Below, one piece after another: positions 17,085-26,639 of a stretch of DNA of 40,195 nt. The stretch's first letter is position 1; every line of letters begins with the position of its first letter. This DNA comes from Verrucomicrobiota bacterium (lineage in GTDB: Bacteria; Bacteroidota; Bacteroidia; Flavobacteriales_E; Vicingaceae): the NCBI GenBank assembly GCA_002713165.1, contig PAVT01000030.1, positions 1 through 40,195 of the forward strand, read 5' to 3'. The notes under the pieces are model-generated. The model ran no database searches and was not told the DNA's origin. It saw only the letters and a program-made list of their open reading frames with translations. The translations under genes were made by a program, and so were the position numbers.

Positions 17085-17932
17085 TGGGATACAAAGAAAT
17101 ATCCATCATAAAAATGAAAGGTGAAAGGGTTGCATTTGACCCTTCCAAGCTTAGAAATTCGCTGGAGCGTTCAGGAGCAAGTGATGTTGTCGTATCTCAA
17201 ATTATTACAGAGGTGGAAAATATGTTATATGATGGCATTACCACTAGAGAGATATATAAGACCGCTTTCGGACTGCTTCGCAAAAGCTCCCGACCTACTG
17301 CTTCTCGTTATAAACTAAAAAAGGCCATTATGGAACTTGGACCTTCCGGCTTTCCTTTTGAAAAATTTATTGGTAAAATATTAGATCATGAAAGCTTTAA
17401 AACTCAAGTTGGAGTTATTGTTCAGGGTAAATGTGTGCAGCATGAGGTTGATGTGATTGCCCAAAAAGACAACAAACATTATATGATTGAATGCAAATTC
17501 CACTCTGACCAAAGAAGATTTTGCAATGTGAAGATTCCATTATACATCCAATCTAGGTTTTTAGATGTAATGGCTAGTTGGGAAGAAAAACAAGGACATG
17601 AGACTAAATTCCATCAAGGATGGGTTGCAACAAATACCCGTTTTACTTCCGATGCCATTCAATATGCAGAGTGTGCCGGCTTAAAACTTTTGAGTTGGGA
17701 TTATCCACTAAATAATAGCCTGAAAGCGAGAATTGATAAAGCAGGTTTACATCCTTTAACTTCTTTGACAACACTTACCAAAACGGAAAAAACAAAATTA
17801 CTGAATTGTGGAATTGTTTTGTGCCGAGAAGTGCATCAGAACCCTAAACTCCTTGATAAAATTGGGATTACAAAATCAAGACAAAGTATTATAATGAATG
17901 ATTCTTTAGAATTATGCAAAAAGAGCTTATAA
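17084..17932 (+). CDS. ATP-cone domain fused to Mrr-like restriction-endonuclease-fold domain
   Basis: N-term IIKMKGERVAFDPSKLRNSLERSGAS...YDGITTREIYKTAFGLL (ATP-cone); C-term VQHEVDVIAQKDNKHYMIECKFH (D..ExK nuclease signature). Confidence 0.78.
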   Translation: MGYKEISIIKMKGERVAFDPSKLRNSLERSGASDVVVSQIITEVENMLYDGITTREIYKTAFGLLRKSSRPTASRYKLKKAIMELGPSGFPFEKFIGKILDHESFKTQVGVIVQGKCVQHEVDVIAQKDNKHYMIECKFHSDQRRFCNVKIPLYIQSRFLDVMASWEEKQGHETKFHQGWVATNTRFTSDAIQYAECAGLKLLSWDYPLNNSLKARIDKAGLHPLTSLTTLTKTEKTKLLNCGIVLCREVHQNPKLLDKIGITKSRQSIIMNDSLELCKKSL

Positions 17933-17942
17933 GAAAAGTAGA

Positions 17943-19313
17943 ATGACAAAAAGAAAAATTAATATTCACTTCCTTGGATCTGCAGGAACAGTTACCGGCT
18001 CTAAATATCTTATTGATACAGGTGAACGAAAAATACTCATTGATTGCGGATTGTTCCAAGGCTTAAAAGAGCTACGTCTTAAAAATTGGGACTATCTGCC
18101 TGTAGATGTTTCGGAAATAGATACTGTATTGCTTACACATGGGCATATGGATCACACCGGTTACTTGCCCCGCTTAGTAAAAATGGGATTTCGTGGAACA
18201 ATTCAGGGCACCTCTCCTACCCTAGCCATTGCTGAGATTATTTTGTTGGACAGTGCAAAAATTCAGGAAGAGGAAGCAGAAAAAGCAAACAAAGAGGGAT
18301 ATTCGAAACACCAACCTGCTGAACCCCTTTATGCCATTAATGAAGCGAAAAAAGCCATTTCTAAATTTAGAACCTTTCCAAAAGGTGAATGGCAAGAAAT
18401 TTATGATAATATTAGGATTAGGTTTCAGTACAATGGGCATATTATAGGTGCTACATTCATCGAGTTAATTATTCATAATCAGCGATTTGTATTTTCAGGC
18501 GATATTGGAAGAAAGAAAGACTTGCTTCTAGAACCTTACAAAAAGCCGGAAGCTGCTGATGTCCTTTTTATTGAAAGTACCTATGGAGATCGTTTGCATC
18601 CAAAAGAGGATTTGGAATCAAGGTTAAAGGACATCGTACTTCAAACCATTGATAAAGGAGGTACACTCATTATCCCAAGTTTTGCAGTTGAGCGAACACA
18701 AACACTCATGTATTTGCTATGGCAATTACAAGAAAAAAAGGCGATCCCTAATATCCCTTTGATCATGGATAGCCCTATGGGAGCAAATGTGTTGGAGGTA
18801 TTTCATTCACATAGAGAGTGGCACAAATTAAGCATGGAGGATTGTACAAATATGTGCAATAGATTTAAGATCGTAAGAGATTTTAAAGAGACATGGGAAG
18901 TAATCGACGATAAAAGATCAAAAATTGTAATTGCAGGCAGTGGTATGATCAGTGGTGGCAGAGTTTTAACCTATTTGCAGCAATACCTCAGAAGAGCTGA
19001 AACCACTATTCTGTTAGCCGGATATCAGGCAGATGGCACAAGAGGGAGAGCATTATTGGAAGGTGCTACTGAGCTTAAGATTTATGGAAAACATTATCCA
19101 GTAAAAGCAGAAATAATAAACCTAGAGGTGCTTTCAGCTCATGCTGATCAGTCTGAATTGCTGGATTGGATGAGTGAAATAAAAAAGGAACCTAAAAGAA
19201 TTTTTATCACTCATGGCGAAAAAGAAGGTGCAGAAGCCTTAAAAGAAAAGATAAAGGAGAGGTATGGTTGGAATGCGGAGATCCCACAACTATACGCTAT
19301 TGAAGAATATTAA
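17943..19313 (+). CDS. MBL-fold beta-CASP metallo-hydrolase (RNA-processing type)
   Basis: LTHGHMDHTGYLPRLVKMGFRG, FSGDIGRKKD, AGSGMISGGRVLTYLQQYL, SAHADQSELLDWM, ITHGEKEGAEALKEKI. Confidence 0.93.
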   Translation: MTKRKINIHFLGSAGTVTGSKYLIDTGERKILIDCGLFQGLKELRLKNWDYLPVDVSEIDTVLLTHGHMDHTGYLPRLVKMGFRGTIQGTSPTLAIAEIILLDSAKIQEEEAEKANKEGYSKHQPAEPLYAINEAKKAISKFRTFPKGEWQEIYDNIRIRFQYNGHIIGATFIELIIHNQRFVFSGDIGRKKDLLLEPYKKPEAADVLFIESTYGDRLHPKEDLESRLKDIVLQTIDKGGTLIIPSFAVERTQTLMYLLWQLQEKKAIPNIPLIMDSPMGANVLEVFHSHREWHKLSMEDCTNMCNRFKIVRDFKETWEVIDDKRSKIVIAGSGMISGGRVLTYLQQYLRRAETTILLAGYQADGTRGRALLEGATELKIYGKHYPVKAEIINLEVLSAHADQSELLDWMSEIKKEPKRIFITHGEKEGAEALKEKIKERYGWNAEIPQLYAIEEY

Positions 19314-19322
19314 TTACTAAGA

Positions 19323-20837
19323 ATGAAAATAAATACAACTCAACATTTAAGCCATTTGAAATATAAATACCTTGGCATTCATACACAGAATGAGAATGTG
19401 GTTTATATGCATAAGGACTGTCATGTTTGCAGCTCGGAAGGATTTGAAGCACTTACACGAATCCGGGTATTTTATAAATCACAATCAATCGTTGCAAGTT
19501 TAAATGTGATTAATTCTTCTATTCTTTCTATTGATGAAATTGGGCTTTCAGATGAAGCAGCTAAGAAATTAAATGTATTGGAAAATGATACCCTTCGTGT
19601 TCGTCATTTGGAGCCTATTGAGTCTTTGAGCCATCTAAGAGCAAAGATATATAATCAAAAGCTAAATTATGATGCTTACAGTAATATCATTAGCTCAATT
19701 AGCATGGGAGATTATTCCAATGTTCATCTTTCCGCCTTTATAACTGCTTGTGCAGGAGATAGAATGGATATTCATGAAATAGCAGATTTGACCAAGGCGA
19801 TGATTGCTTCAGGAAAGCAATTAAAATGGAAACAAGAAATTATAGTAGATAAACACTGTATTGGAGGACTTCCCGGAAATAGAACAACGCCAATTGTAGT
19901 TGCTATTGTCGCTGCACATGGGCTTACTATGCCAAAGACTTCTTCAAGGGCAATTACCTCTCCTGCTGGAACTGCGGACACCATGGAAGTTATCACCAAT
20001 GTAAATTTATCTTCTGCAGAAATTCAGCAAGTAGTATTGCAAGAAGGAGGCTGCTTTGTGTGGGGAGGAACAGCACAATTGAGTCCGGCTGATGATGTAT
20101 TAATTAAGATTGAAAAGGCTTTAGATCTTGATAGTGAAGGACAACTAATTGCTTCTGTACTTTCTAAAAAAGCTGCAGCAGGATCAACTCATGTTGTAAT
20201 TGATATTCCGCTTGGGCCTACTGCCAAAGTGAGAAATATAGAAATGGCAGAAAAACTAAAAAACTATATGGAGACAGTTGGCCACGCTGTTGGTTTAAAA
20301 GTTAAAGTAGTAATTACAGATGGTAATCAGCCGGTGGGTGAAGGTATTGGGCCTGCTTTGGAGGCTTTTGATATTCTCAGTGTTCTAGAAAACAAAACAT
20401 CTGCTCCGCATGACCTTAAAAATAGAGCCTTGTTTTTAGCAGGAGAATTGTTGGAACTTTCAGGAGAGGTAGAGTCGGGAAAAGGAACTGAAATTGCCAA
20501 GCAACTATTAGAGTCAGGTAAAGCCATGGAGAAATTTACTGCAATCTGCAAAGCTCAAGGAAAGTTCGTTCAGCCTGAATTAGCACTTTATAAACATGAA
20601 ATAAAAGCAGAGAAGTCTGGAACGCTAAAAGCGATTGATAATCGGAGACTCGCCAAACTTGCTAAGCTTTCAGGAGCTCCACAATCGCCTTCTGCCGGTA
20701 TTTTACTAAAAGCACACTTAGGAGATCAAATCCAGGAAGAAGAGTTACTCTTAACTGTTTATGCAGAATCGAATGGTGAATTGAATTATGCTTTGAACTA
20801 TTATCAATCACAAAAAGATATGTTTTCAATTGGCTGA
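19323..20837 (+). CDS. AMP-phosphorylase-like / thymidine phosphorylase family protein (long, archaeal-type)
   Basis: 504 aa; KHCIGGLPGNRTTPIVVAIVAAHGLTMPKTSSRAITSPAGTADTMEVI; GGCFVWGGTAQLSPADDVLIKIE; HVVIDIPLGPTAKV. Confidence 0.85.
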   Translation: MKINTTQHLSHLKYKYLGIHTQNENVVYMHKDCHVCSSEGFEALTRIRVFYKSQSIVASLNVINSSILSIDEIGLSDEAAKKLNVLENDTLRVRHLEPIESLSHLRAKIYNQKLNYDAYSNIISSISMGDYSNVHLSAFITACAGDRMDIHEIADLTKAMIASGKQLKWKQEIIVDKHCIGGLPGNRTTPIVVAIVAAHGLTMPKTSSRAITSPAGTADTMEVITNVNLSSAEIQQVVLQEGGCFVWGGTAQLSPADDVLIKIEKALDLDSEGQLIASVLSKKAAAGSTHVVIDIPLGPTAKVRNIEMAEKLKNYMETVGHAVGLKVKVVITDGNQPVGEGIGPALEAFDILSVLENKTSAPHDLKNRALFLAGELLELSGEVESGKGTEIAKQLLESGKAMEKFTAICKAQGKFVQPELALYKHEIKAEKSGTLKAIDNRRLAKLAKLSGAPQSPSAGILLKAHLGDQIQEEELLLTVYAESNGELNYALNYYQSQKDMFSIG

Positions 20838-21919
20838 TGGCACTAAAAGATAAAATATTGATAGTTGGTGGCTATGGTCAAGTAGGCCAAACGGTGAGCG
20901 AAGTATTGGGAAAAAAATATCCCTCAAAATTAATCGTTGCAGGAAGAGATAGCTCAAAAGCAAAGGTGTTGATTAAGCGCTTAAATATTGAAGCAACAGC
21001 TTCCACTATTGACTTGAATGAAAGTGAACCGAATGAGATTAATTTGAAAGAAGTTCAAATTGCGATTTGTTGCATTGAATTTTTAAAAAATGACAATTTC
21101 ATCCAAAGCTGTATTCAAAATGGTATTCATTATACGGAAATAGCAACATCTTATGAAGCTTATCAGCGTTTTCTGAAGTACCGAACGGCTATTAATAATG
21201 CTGGTATATGTGTTGTGCCCGGAGTAGGTTTAATGCCTGGTATGTCGGCTGTGTTTGCCAAGCGGGCGGTTAGTAAACTAGGGGAAGTACGCCAACTTAA
21301 GTCATACGTATTGTTGGGCTTGGGAGAGGAACACGGTTTAGATGCTCTAAGGTGGATGATTCAATATGCTAACCAGGACTTTATGATTAAGACGGACAAA
21401 GGTCTGAAACATGCTCATTCATTTACTGATCCTGAAAAAGAACGATTGCTTGATGAAGAAACCTCTAGAAAGTTTTATCGCTTCAACTTTGGAGATCAGC
21501 ACATTATTCCCCGTATTATGAATGTAAAAATGGCTGAAACCCGCCTGGCTTTTGATATCCCTTTTATTTCTTTTTTGTTTCGTTTAATAAAAGGGTTTGG
21601 ATTAATGCCGATGTTGGAAAAGATCAATCCGAAGAACATAAGAAAGGCCTTAAACTCTTTTCGAATTGGCACAAAAAAATTTGCAGTTCAAACGCATTGC
21701 TATCAAAAGGAGACAGAATTCATTTATCTAATAAAAGGGTTAAAGGAGGCACGTGCTACTGGTCTAATTGCCGCATATACTGTAATGAAGCTGTATCAAT
21801 CCAGGGTAAAAGGGATTACCAATTTCGAGGATCTGATTCAGTTTAATGAGTTCATCAATTACTTACTAAAATTCGAAATCGAAGTAAAAATCAAAGAAAA
21901 TGAAAACCATCATATTTAG
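20837..21919 (+). CDS. Saccharopine dehydrogenase-like NAD(P)-binding protein
   Basis: KILIVGGYGQVGQTVSEVLGKKYPSKLIVAGRDSSKA; TGATG overlap with previous CDS. Confidence 0.75.
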   Translation: MALKDKILIVGGYGQVGQTVSEVLGKKYPSKLIVAGRDSSKAKVLIKRLNIEATASTIDLNESEPNEINLKEVQIAICCIEFLKNDNFIQSCIQNGIHYTEIATSYEAYQRFLKYRTAINNAGICVVPGVGLMPGMSAVFAKRAVSKLGEVRQLKSYVLLGLGEEHGLDALRWMIQYANQDFMIKTDKGLKHAHSFTDPEKERLLDEETSRKFYRFNFGDQHIIPRIMNVKMAETRLAFDIPFISFLFRLIKGFGLMPMLEKINPKNIRKALNSFRIGTKKFAVQTHCYQKETEFIYLIKGLKEARATGLIAAYTVMKLYQSRVKGITNFEDLIQFNEFINYLLKFEIEVKIKENENHHI

Positions 21920-22793
21920 CTTAAAAGGAAACGAAGCCTTCACAGAATTGCTGGCAGAAAAGATGCAAGCTGATATTGGCGAAGCAGTGTTAAGAAAATT
22001 TCCAGATGGAGAGTCATACTCAAGAATACTTTCGGAGGTTAAAGACCGATGCGTCGTTTTGGTCTGCACTTTACATCAACCGGATGATAAACTGCTTCCG
22101 CTTTACTTTCTTTCAAAAACAGCAAAGTTTTTAGGGGCAAAATGTGTATGTCTTGTAGCGCCTTACTTGGCATACATGCGACAGGACAAAGTATTCAACG
22201 AAGGTGAAGGAATTACTTCTCAGTATTTCGGACAATTAATTTCAGGCTTTGCCGATAGTATTACTACCATTGATCCACATTTACACCGCATACATTCATT
22301 GGGAGAAGTTTACCACATTCCGAATAAAGTCATTCATGCGGCCGATGAAATTTCCAAGTGGATAAAAGAAAATATTGAAAACCCTGTTCTGATAGGGCCA
22401 GATGCGGAAAGTGAACAGTGGGTCTCTGAAGTTGCTAAAAATGCGGATGCTCCATTTACGGTTTTAGAAAAGGTAAGGCATGGGGATAGAAATGTGGAAG
22501 TATCGATTCCGGAAGTTGATAAATATAAGCAAGCTACACCTATCTTAGTTGATGATATCATCTCTACAGCTAGAACCATGATAGAAACGGTTAAACATCT
22601 TCTCCAAGCAGGAATGAGGCCACCTATATGTATAGGCATTCATGCAGTATTTTCAGGAAACGCCTATCAAGATTTGTTGGAGTCGGGTGTTGAGAGAATT
22701 ATAAGTTGCAATACCATTCCGCATCCTACGAATGAGATTGATCTGAGCAAAAGCATTGCGGTTGAAGTAAAAAAACTAATGCACCATACATGA
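21900..22793 (+). CDS. prs: Ribose-phosphate pyrophosphokinase (divergent)
   Basis: RKFPDGESYSRI, APYLAYMRQDKVFNEGEGITSQYFGQLI, TIDPHLHRI, PILVDDIISTARTMIETV. Confidence 0.88.
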   Translation: MKTIIFSLKGNEAFTELLAEKMQADIGEAVLRKFPDGESYSRILSEVKDRCVVLVCTLHQPDDKLLPLYFLSKTAKFLGAKCVCLVAPYLAYMRQDKVFNEGEGITSQYFGQLISGFADSITTIDPHLHRIHSLGEVYHIPNKVIHAADEISKWIKENIENPVLIGPDAESEQWVSEVAKNADAPFTVLEKVRHGDRNVEVSIPEVDKYKQATPILVDDIISTARTMIETVKHLLQAGMRPPICIGIHAVFSGNAYQDLLESGVERIISCNTIPHPTNEIDLSKSIAVEVKKLMHHT

Positions 22794-23467
22794 AGCTAGC
22801 AGGTTTTATCCTCTTATCCTTTTTTAGCACATTACTATTTGCCCAGGAGAGCAAAGAAATGTTGATCCTTCAAATGGAAGGGAATAACTACCTAAGAGAA
22901 AGTTTTGATGAAGCAGGCAAGATTATCAGAAAAGATCTATTGAAAGTAGGTAAACTAAATGAATCAAAAGATCAGCTATCTGTAAAGGTGAAGGTATACA
23001 ATTACGGCAAAAGCGGGAACATTGAAGATAGTTCAGAAACCAAATACACCTGTAATCCAAAAGACGAAAAAATATTAATGAATATATTTCCTTTTGCAGC
23101 ATTTAGTAGCGACAAAACAGTTAAGGTTCAATTAAATAGTAAATTTGGACTGTATCCTAGCCCTATGAAAGTAGACTCAACATTAGATGACATTGCTTTT
23201 ACAGTCTCAATTGAAGGGGGCACCCTAGGTTTTTTCGGGACTAACAGTAAAGGAACAATATCTAATCGAAAAGTTGTGGTTTATGATCCTACTTCCAATG
23301 TTTACACTTTACTATCAAGAATAACAATAAAGTCTTTTCTTTTTGGACTCAATTTCAATACAATAAGCTATGCCGTCAAAGAAAAGATTCATTCGAATAA
23401 GGGGGTATTACAACAAGTTTTTAAAGAGCCATCAGGAGAATACTTTACGATTAAATTGAAGCAATAA
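22790..23467 (+). CDS. Secreted hypothetical protein
   Basis: Signal peptide MKLAGFILLSFFSTLLFAQ; ATGA overlap with prs. Confidence 0.6.
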   Translation: MKLAGFILLSFFSTLLFAQESKEMLILQMEGNNYLRESFDEAGKIIRKDLLKVGKLNESKDQLSVKVKVYNYGKSGNIEDSSETKYTCNPKDEKILMNIFPFAAFSSDKTVKVQLNSKFGLYPSPMKVDSTLDDIAFTVSIEGGTLGFFGTNSKGTISNRKVVVYDPTSNVYTLLSRITIKSFLFGLNFNTISYAVKEKIHSNKGVLQQVFKEPSGEYFTIKLKQ

Positions 23468-23470
23468 GCC

Positions 23471-24205
23471 ATGAAAAAATTAATCGAAATATCAGCTATG
23501 CCACCAAATTACTTGACGAAAAAAGAATGTAAGGAGCAACTTACTGTTTTTCATAAACAATTATTTAAATTACAAAATAGGTTTTATGCTGATGGGCGTT
23601 TTGGTATGTTGATAATTCTTCAAGGAATGGACACATCAGGCAAAGATGGTACAATTAGGCATGTAATGAGTTGCATAAACCCAATGGGACTTCAGGTAAA
23701 ATCGTTCAAAAAACCTACTGAAGAAGAACAGCAACATGATTTTTTATGGCGGGTTTATCCTCACATTCCCGCTAAAAGCATGATTCAAGTATTTAATCGG
23801 TCTTATTTTGAAGATATTCTTGTCCCCTCAGTGAACAATACCATAAATGAAGAAAGGATCAATCATCGGTATAAATTAATTAATCAAATAGAAGAACACC
23901 TCCTTAAAAACGATATTCATGTTATCAAATTTTTCCTTCATATCTCAAAAGAAGAACAAGCTGAACGAATAAGGGAGCGACTAACAGAACCCCACAAGAG
24001 ATGGAAATATGATGTAGAAGATAAAAATGCAGCAAAAAAGTGGAACGATTATGAAAAAATATATGATCAGATCATTTCAGATTGCACCCATGTTCCTTGG
24101 AACATCATCCCAGCAGATAAACGATGGTATAGAAACTACAAGGTCGCAAAAACCTTAGTCGAATATCTTGAAAAATTAAATTTAAAATACCCTCAACCTA
24201 AATAA
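23471..24205 (+). CDS. ppk2: Polyphosphate kinase 2 (PPK2) family protein
   Basis: MLIILQGMDTSGKDGTIRHVMSCINPMGLQVKSFKKPTEEEQQHDFLWRVYPHIPAK, FNRSYFEDILV, EPHKRWKYDVED. Confidence 0.93.
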   Translation: MKKLIEISAMPPNYLTKKECKEQLTVFHKQLFKLQNRFYADGRFGMLIILQGMDTSGKDGTIRHVMSCINPMGLQVKSFKKPTEEEQQHDFLWRVYPHIPAKSMIQVFNRSYFEDILVPSVNNTINEERINHRYKLINQIEEHLLKNDIHVIKFFLHISKEEQAERIRERLTEPHKRWKYDVEDKNAAKKWNDYEKIYDQIISDCTHVPWNIIPADKRWYRNYKVAKTLVEYLEKLNLKYPQPK

Positions 24206-24217
24206 AATACAACGATT

Positions 24218-26272
24218 ATGGAACAGCATTCACACGAACATATGAATCACAATAAGGAAGACCATGCTAGAATGAATCATGGAAGTGATCACAATTCTAA
24301 TCCTTCTCATGGACACATGGGACATGACCATCATAAAATGATGGTCGAGGATTTTAAAAAACGCTTTTGGGTCTCCACAGCCATTACTATCCCGATCTTG
24401 TTTTTCTCTCCAATGATTCAAGGATTTTTTGGATATGATATTTTACTTCCTGGCAACCCTTATATCCTTTTTGCACTTTCCTCTTTTGTCTACTTCTGGG
24501 GAGGTTGGCCTTTCCTAAAAGGATTTTATAAGGAAATAAAGTCAAAAGGGCCCGGTATGATGACACTCATATCAATGGCCATTAGTGTTGCCTACTTTTA
24601 CAGTTCTGCTACTGTATTTGGCTTAGATGGGGAGGATTTTTTCTGGGAATTGAGTACCCTAATCGTAATCATGCTATTGGGGCATTGGTTAGAGATGAAA
24701 TCGGTTCTAGGTGCTTCAAAAGCTCTTCAATTATTGGTAAGTATGTTGCCCTCAGAAGCCCATCGGCTTAATGGTGAAACCATAGAAGAGGTGAAATTGG
24801 AAGACTTGCTTAAAGGCGATCTAATACTTATTAAACCCGGAGAGAAAGTTCCTGCTGATGGAATCATTTCAGAAGGCTCAAGTTATTTGAATGAGTCAAT
24901 GCTAACAGGCGAATCTAAACCCGCAAAAAAGGAAATAAATGATAAAGTCATAGGTGGTTCTATTAATGGAAACAGCACGTTAAAGGTTAAAGTAGAACAT
25001 ACTGGGCAGGACAGCTATTTGAATAAAGTGATTAAGATGGTAGATGAAGCACAGAGGACAAAGTCCAAGATGCAAAATCTTTCTGATCGTGCTGCGAAGT
25101 GGTTAACCTACGTTGCTCTTGCTATTGGTTTCGGCACACTTACCGTTTGGTTAATTCTCGGTTTTCCTTTTGTTTATGCTTTAGAACGCATGGTAACGGT
25201 AATGGTTATCGCTTGCCCTCATGCATTAGGGCTTGCAATTCCTTTAGTTGTAGCTATTTCAACTGCAGTTTCGGCACAAAATGGGTTGTTAATTAGGAAT
25301 AGAACAGCTTTTGAAGAGTCTCGGAAAATCTCTGCTCTTTTATTTGATAAAACAGGCACATTAACAAAAGGCGATTTTGGAGTTACACGAATTGAATCTG
25401 TCAATGAAAAATATAGTTCTGAAGAGGTTTTAAGGCTCGCAAGTTCATTGGAGCAAAGTTCTGAACATCCAATTGCTGTCGGGATTGTGAAGAAAGTTAA
25501 AGAGAACAATATCACCATTCCAAAGCTTGAAAATTTCAATTCGATTACTGGAAAAGGTGTAGAAGCTAATGTAGAAGGGAAAAAAATTAAGGTAGTTAGT
25601 CCTGGCTTTTTGAGGGATGAAAAAATAACTATTCCAAAAGATGCCTACAGTGATGCTGCAGAAACAGTAGTTTTTGTTTTGATAGATGGGAAATTGGCGG
25701 GTTATATTGCCTTGGCCGATGAAATTAGGCCTGAATCTGCAGCCGCAATTAAAGTATTTAAAAAGAATAATATAAGAGTATTAATGGCTACTGGTGACAA
25801 TGAAAAAACAGCAAAAGCTGTAAGCGATAAACTTGGGTTGGATGGCTATTTTGCTGAGGTATTACCACACCAAAAAGTAGAAATCGTAGAAAAACTTCAA
25901 AGTGAAAGCGAATTTGTAGCCATGACAGGTGATGGTGTAAATGATGCTCCAGCTTTAGCACAAGCAAATGTTGGAATTGCTGTCGGCTCAGGTACAGATG
26001 TTGCAGCTGAAACTGCTGATATCATTCTGGTCAATAGCAATCCACAAGATATTGCCAATCTAATCCTATTCGGAAAGGCTACTTACAGAAAAATGATTCA
26101 AAACCTTATTTGGGCTACTGCTTACAATGTAATCGCAATTCCATTAGCTGCTGGAGTATTGTATTCTTCAGGCTTTGTGTTAGGACCTGCGATAGGTGCA
26201 GTGTTCATGAGTTTAAGTACAGTAATTGTTGCCTTAAATGCACAACTGCTAAAAAAGCAAATAAAACATTAA
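24218..26272 (+). CDS. copB: Copper-type P1B ATPase with CPH motif and His-rich N-terminus (CopB-like)
   Basis: MVIACPHALGLAIPLV, LLFDKTGTLTKG, MTGDGVNDAPALAQANVGIAVGSGTDVA; N-term HSHEHMNHNKEDHARMNHGSDHNSNPSHGHMGHDHHK. Confidence 0.93.
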   Translation: MEQHSHEHMNHNKEDHARMNHGSDHNSNPSHGHMGHDHHKMMVEDFKKRFWVSTAITIPILFFSPMIQGFFGYDILLPGNPYILFALSSFVYFWGGWPFLKGFYKEIKSKGPGMMTLISMAISVAYFYSSATVFGLDGEDFFWELSTLIVIMLLGHWLEMKSVLGASKALQLLVSMLPSEAHRLNGETIEEVKLEDLLKGDLILIKPGEKVPADGIISEGSSYLNESMLTGESKPAKKEINDKVIGGSINGNSTLKVKVEHTGQDSYLNKVIKMVDEAQRTKSKMQNLSDRAAKWLTYVALAIGFGTLTVWLILGFPFVYALERMVTVMVIACPHALGLAIPLVVAISTAVSAQNGLLIRNRTAFEESRKISALLFDKTGTLTKGDFGVTRIESVNEKYSSEEVLRLASSLEQSSEHPIAVGIVKKVKENNITIPKLENFNSITGKGVEANVEGKKIKVVSPGFLRDEKITIPKDAYSDAAETVVFVLIDGKLAGYIALADEIRPESAAAIKVFKKNNIRVLMATGDNEKTAKAVSDKLGLDGYFAEVLPHQKVEIVEKLQSESEFVAMTGDGVNDAPALAQANVGIAVGSGTDVAAETADIILVNSNPQDIANLILFGKATYRKMIQNLIWATAYNVIAIPLAAGVLYSSGFVLGPAIGAVFMSLSTVIVALNAQLLKKQIKH

Positions 26273-26301
26273 TTTAACCCTTAATTTAAAAGCCATTAAA
26301 T

Positions 26302-26598
26302 ATGAAAAAGTCAGTTTTAACAATTACAATCGCTACAGCATTTTTCTTTACCAGTTCAGTAATTCTTAGTAGTTGCGAAGGAGAGCAGAAACAAAAAACA
26401 GAAGAGCATGAGCATGCAGAAGGAAATGAACATGAAAATATGGAGCAAGGGCATGAACATGATGCAATGGAAGAAGATTCATCTTTAAATATGACTCATG
26501 CTTGTCCAATGCACCCTGAAGTGAAGGGAAAAGAAGGCGACCACTGTTCAAAATGTGATATGGCGCTAGAGGTGATTTCTGTAAGTAAACCAAAATAG
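26302..26598 (+). CDS. Heavy-metal-binding-domain lipoprotein
   Basis: Lipobox LSSC; His/Glu-rich linker; HACPMHPEVKGKEGDHCSKCDMALE. Confidence 0.8.
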   Translation: MKKSVLTITIATAFFFTSSVILSSCEGEQKQKTEEHEHAEGNEHENMEQGHEHDAMEEDSSLNMTHACPMHPEVKGKEGDHCSKCDMALEVISVSKPK

Positions 26599-26639
26599 AA
26601 GCGATTAGAAGCACATTTATTCAATTAAATCATTTAGAA

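Noticed and set aside
17084-17932. ATP-cone/Mrr-like gene as part of a classical restriction-modification or phage-defence island
   Set aside because: No methylase, specificity subunit, integrase or other defence genes nearby; neighbours are stress and nucleotide metabolism genes.
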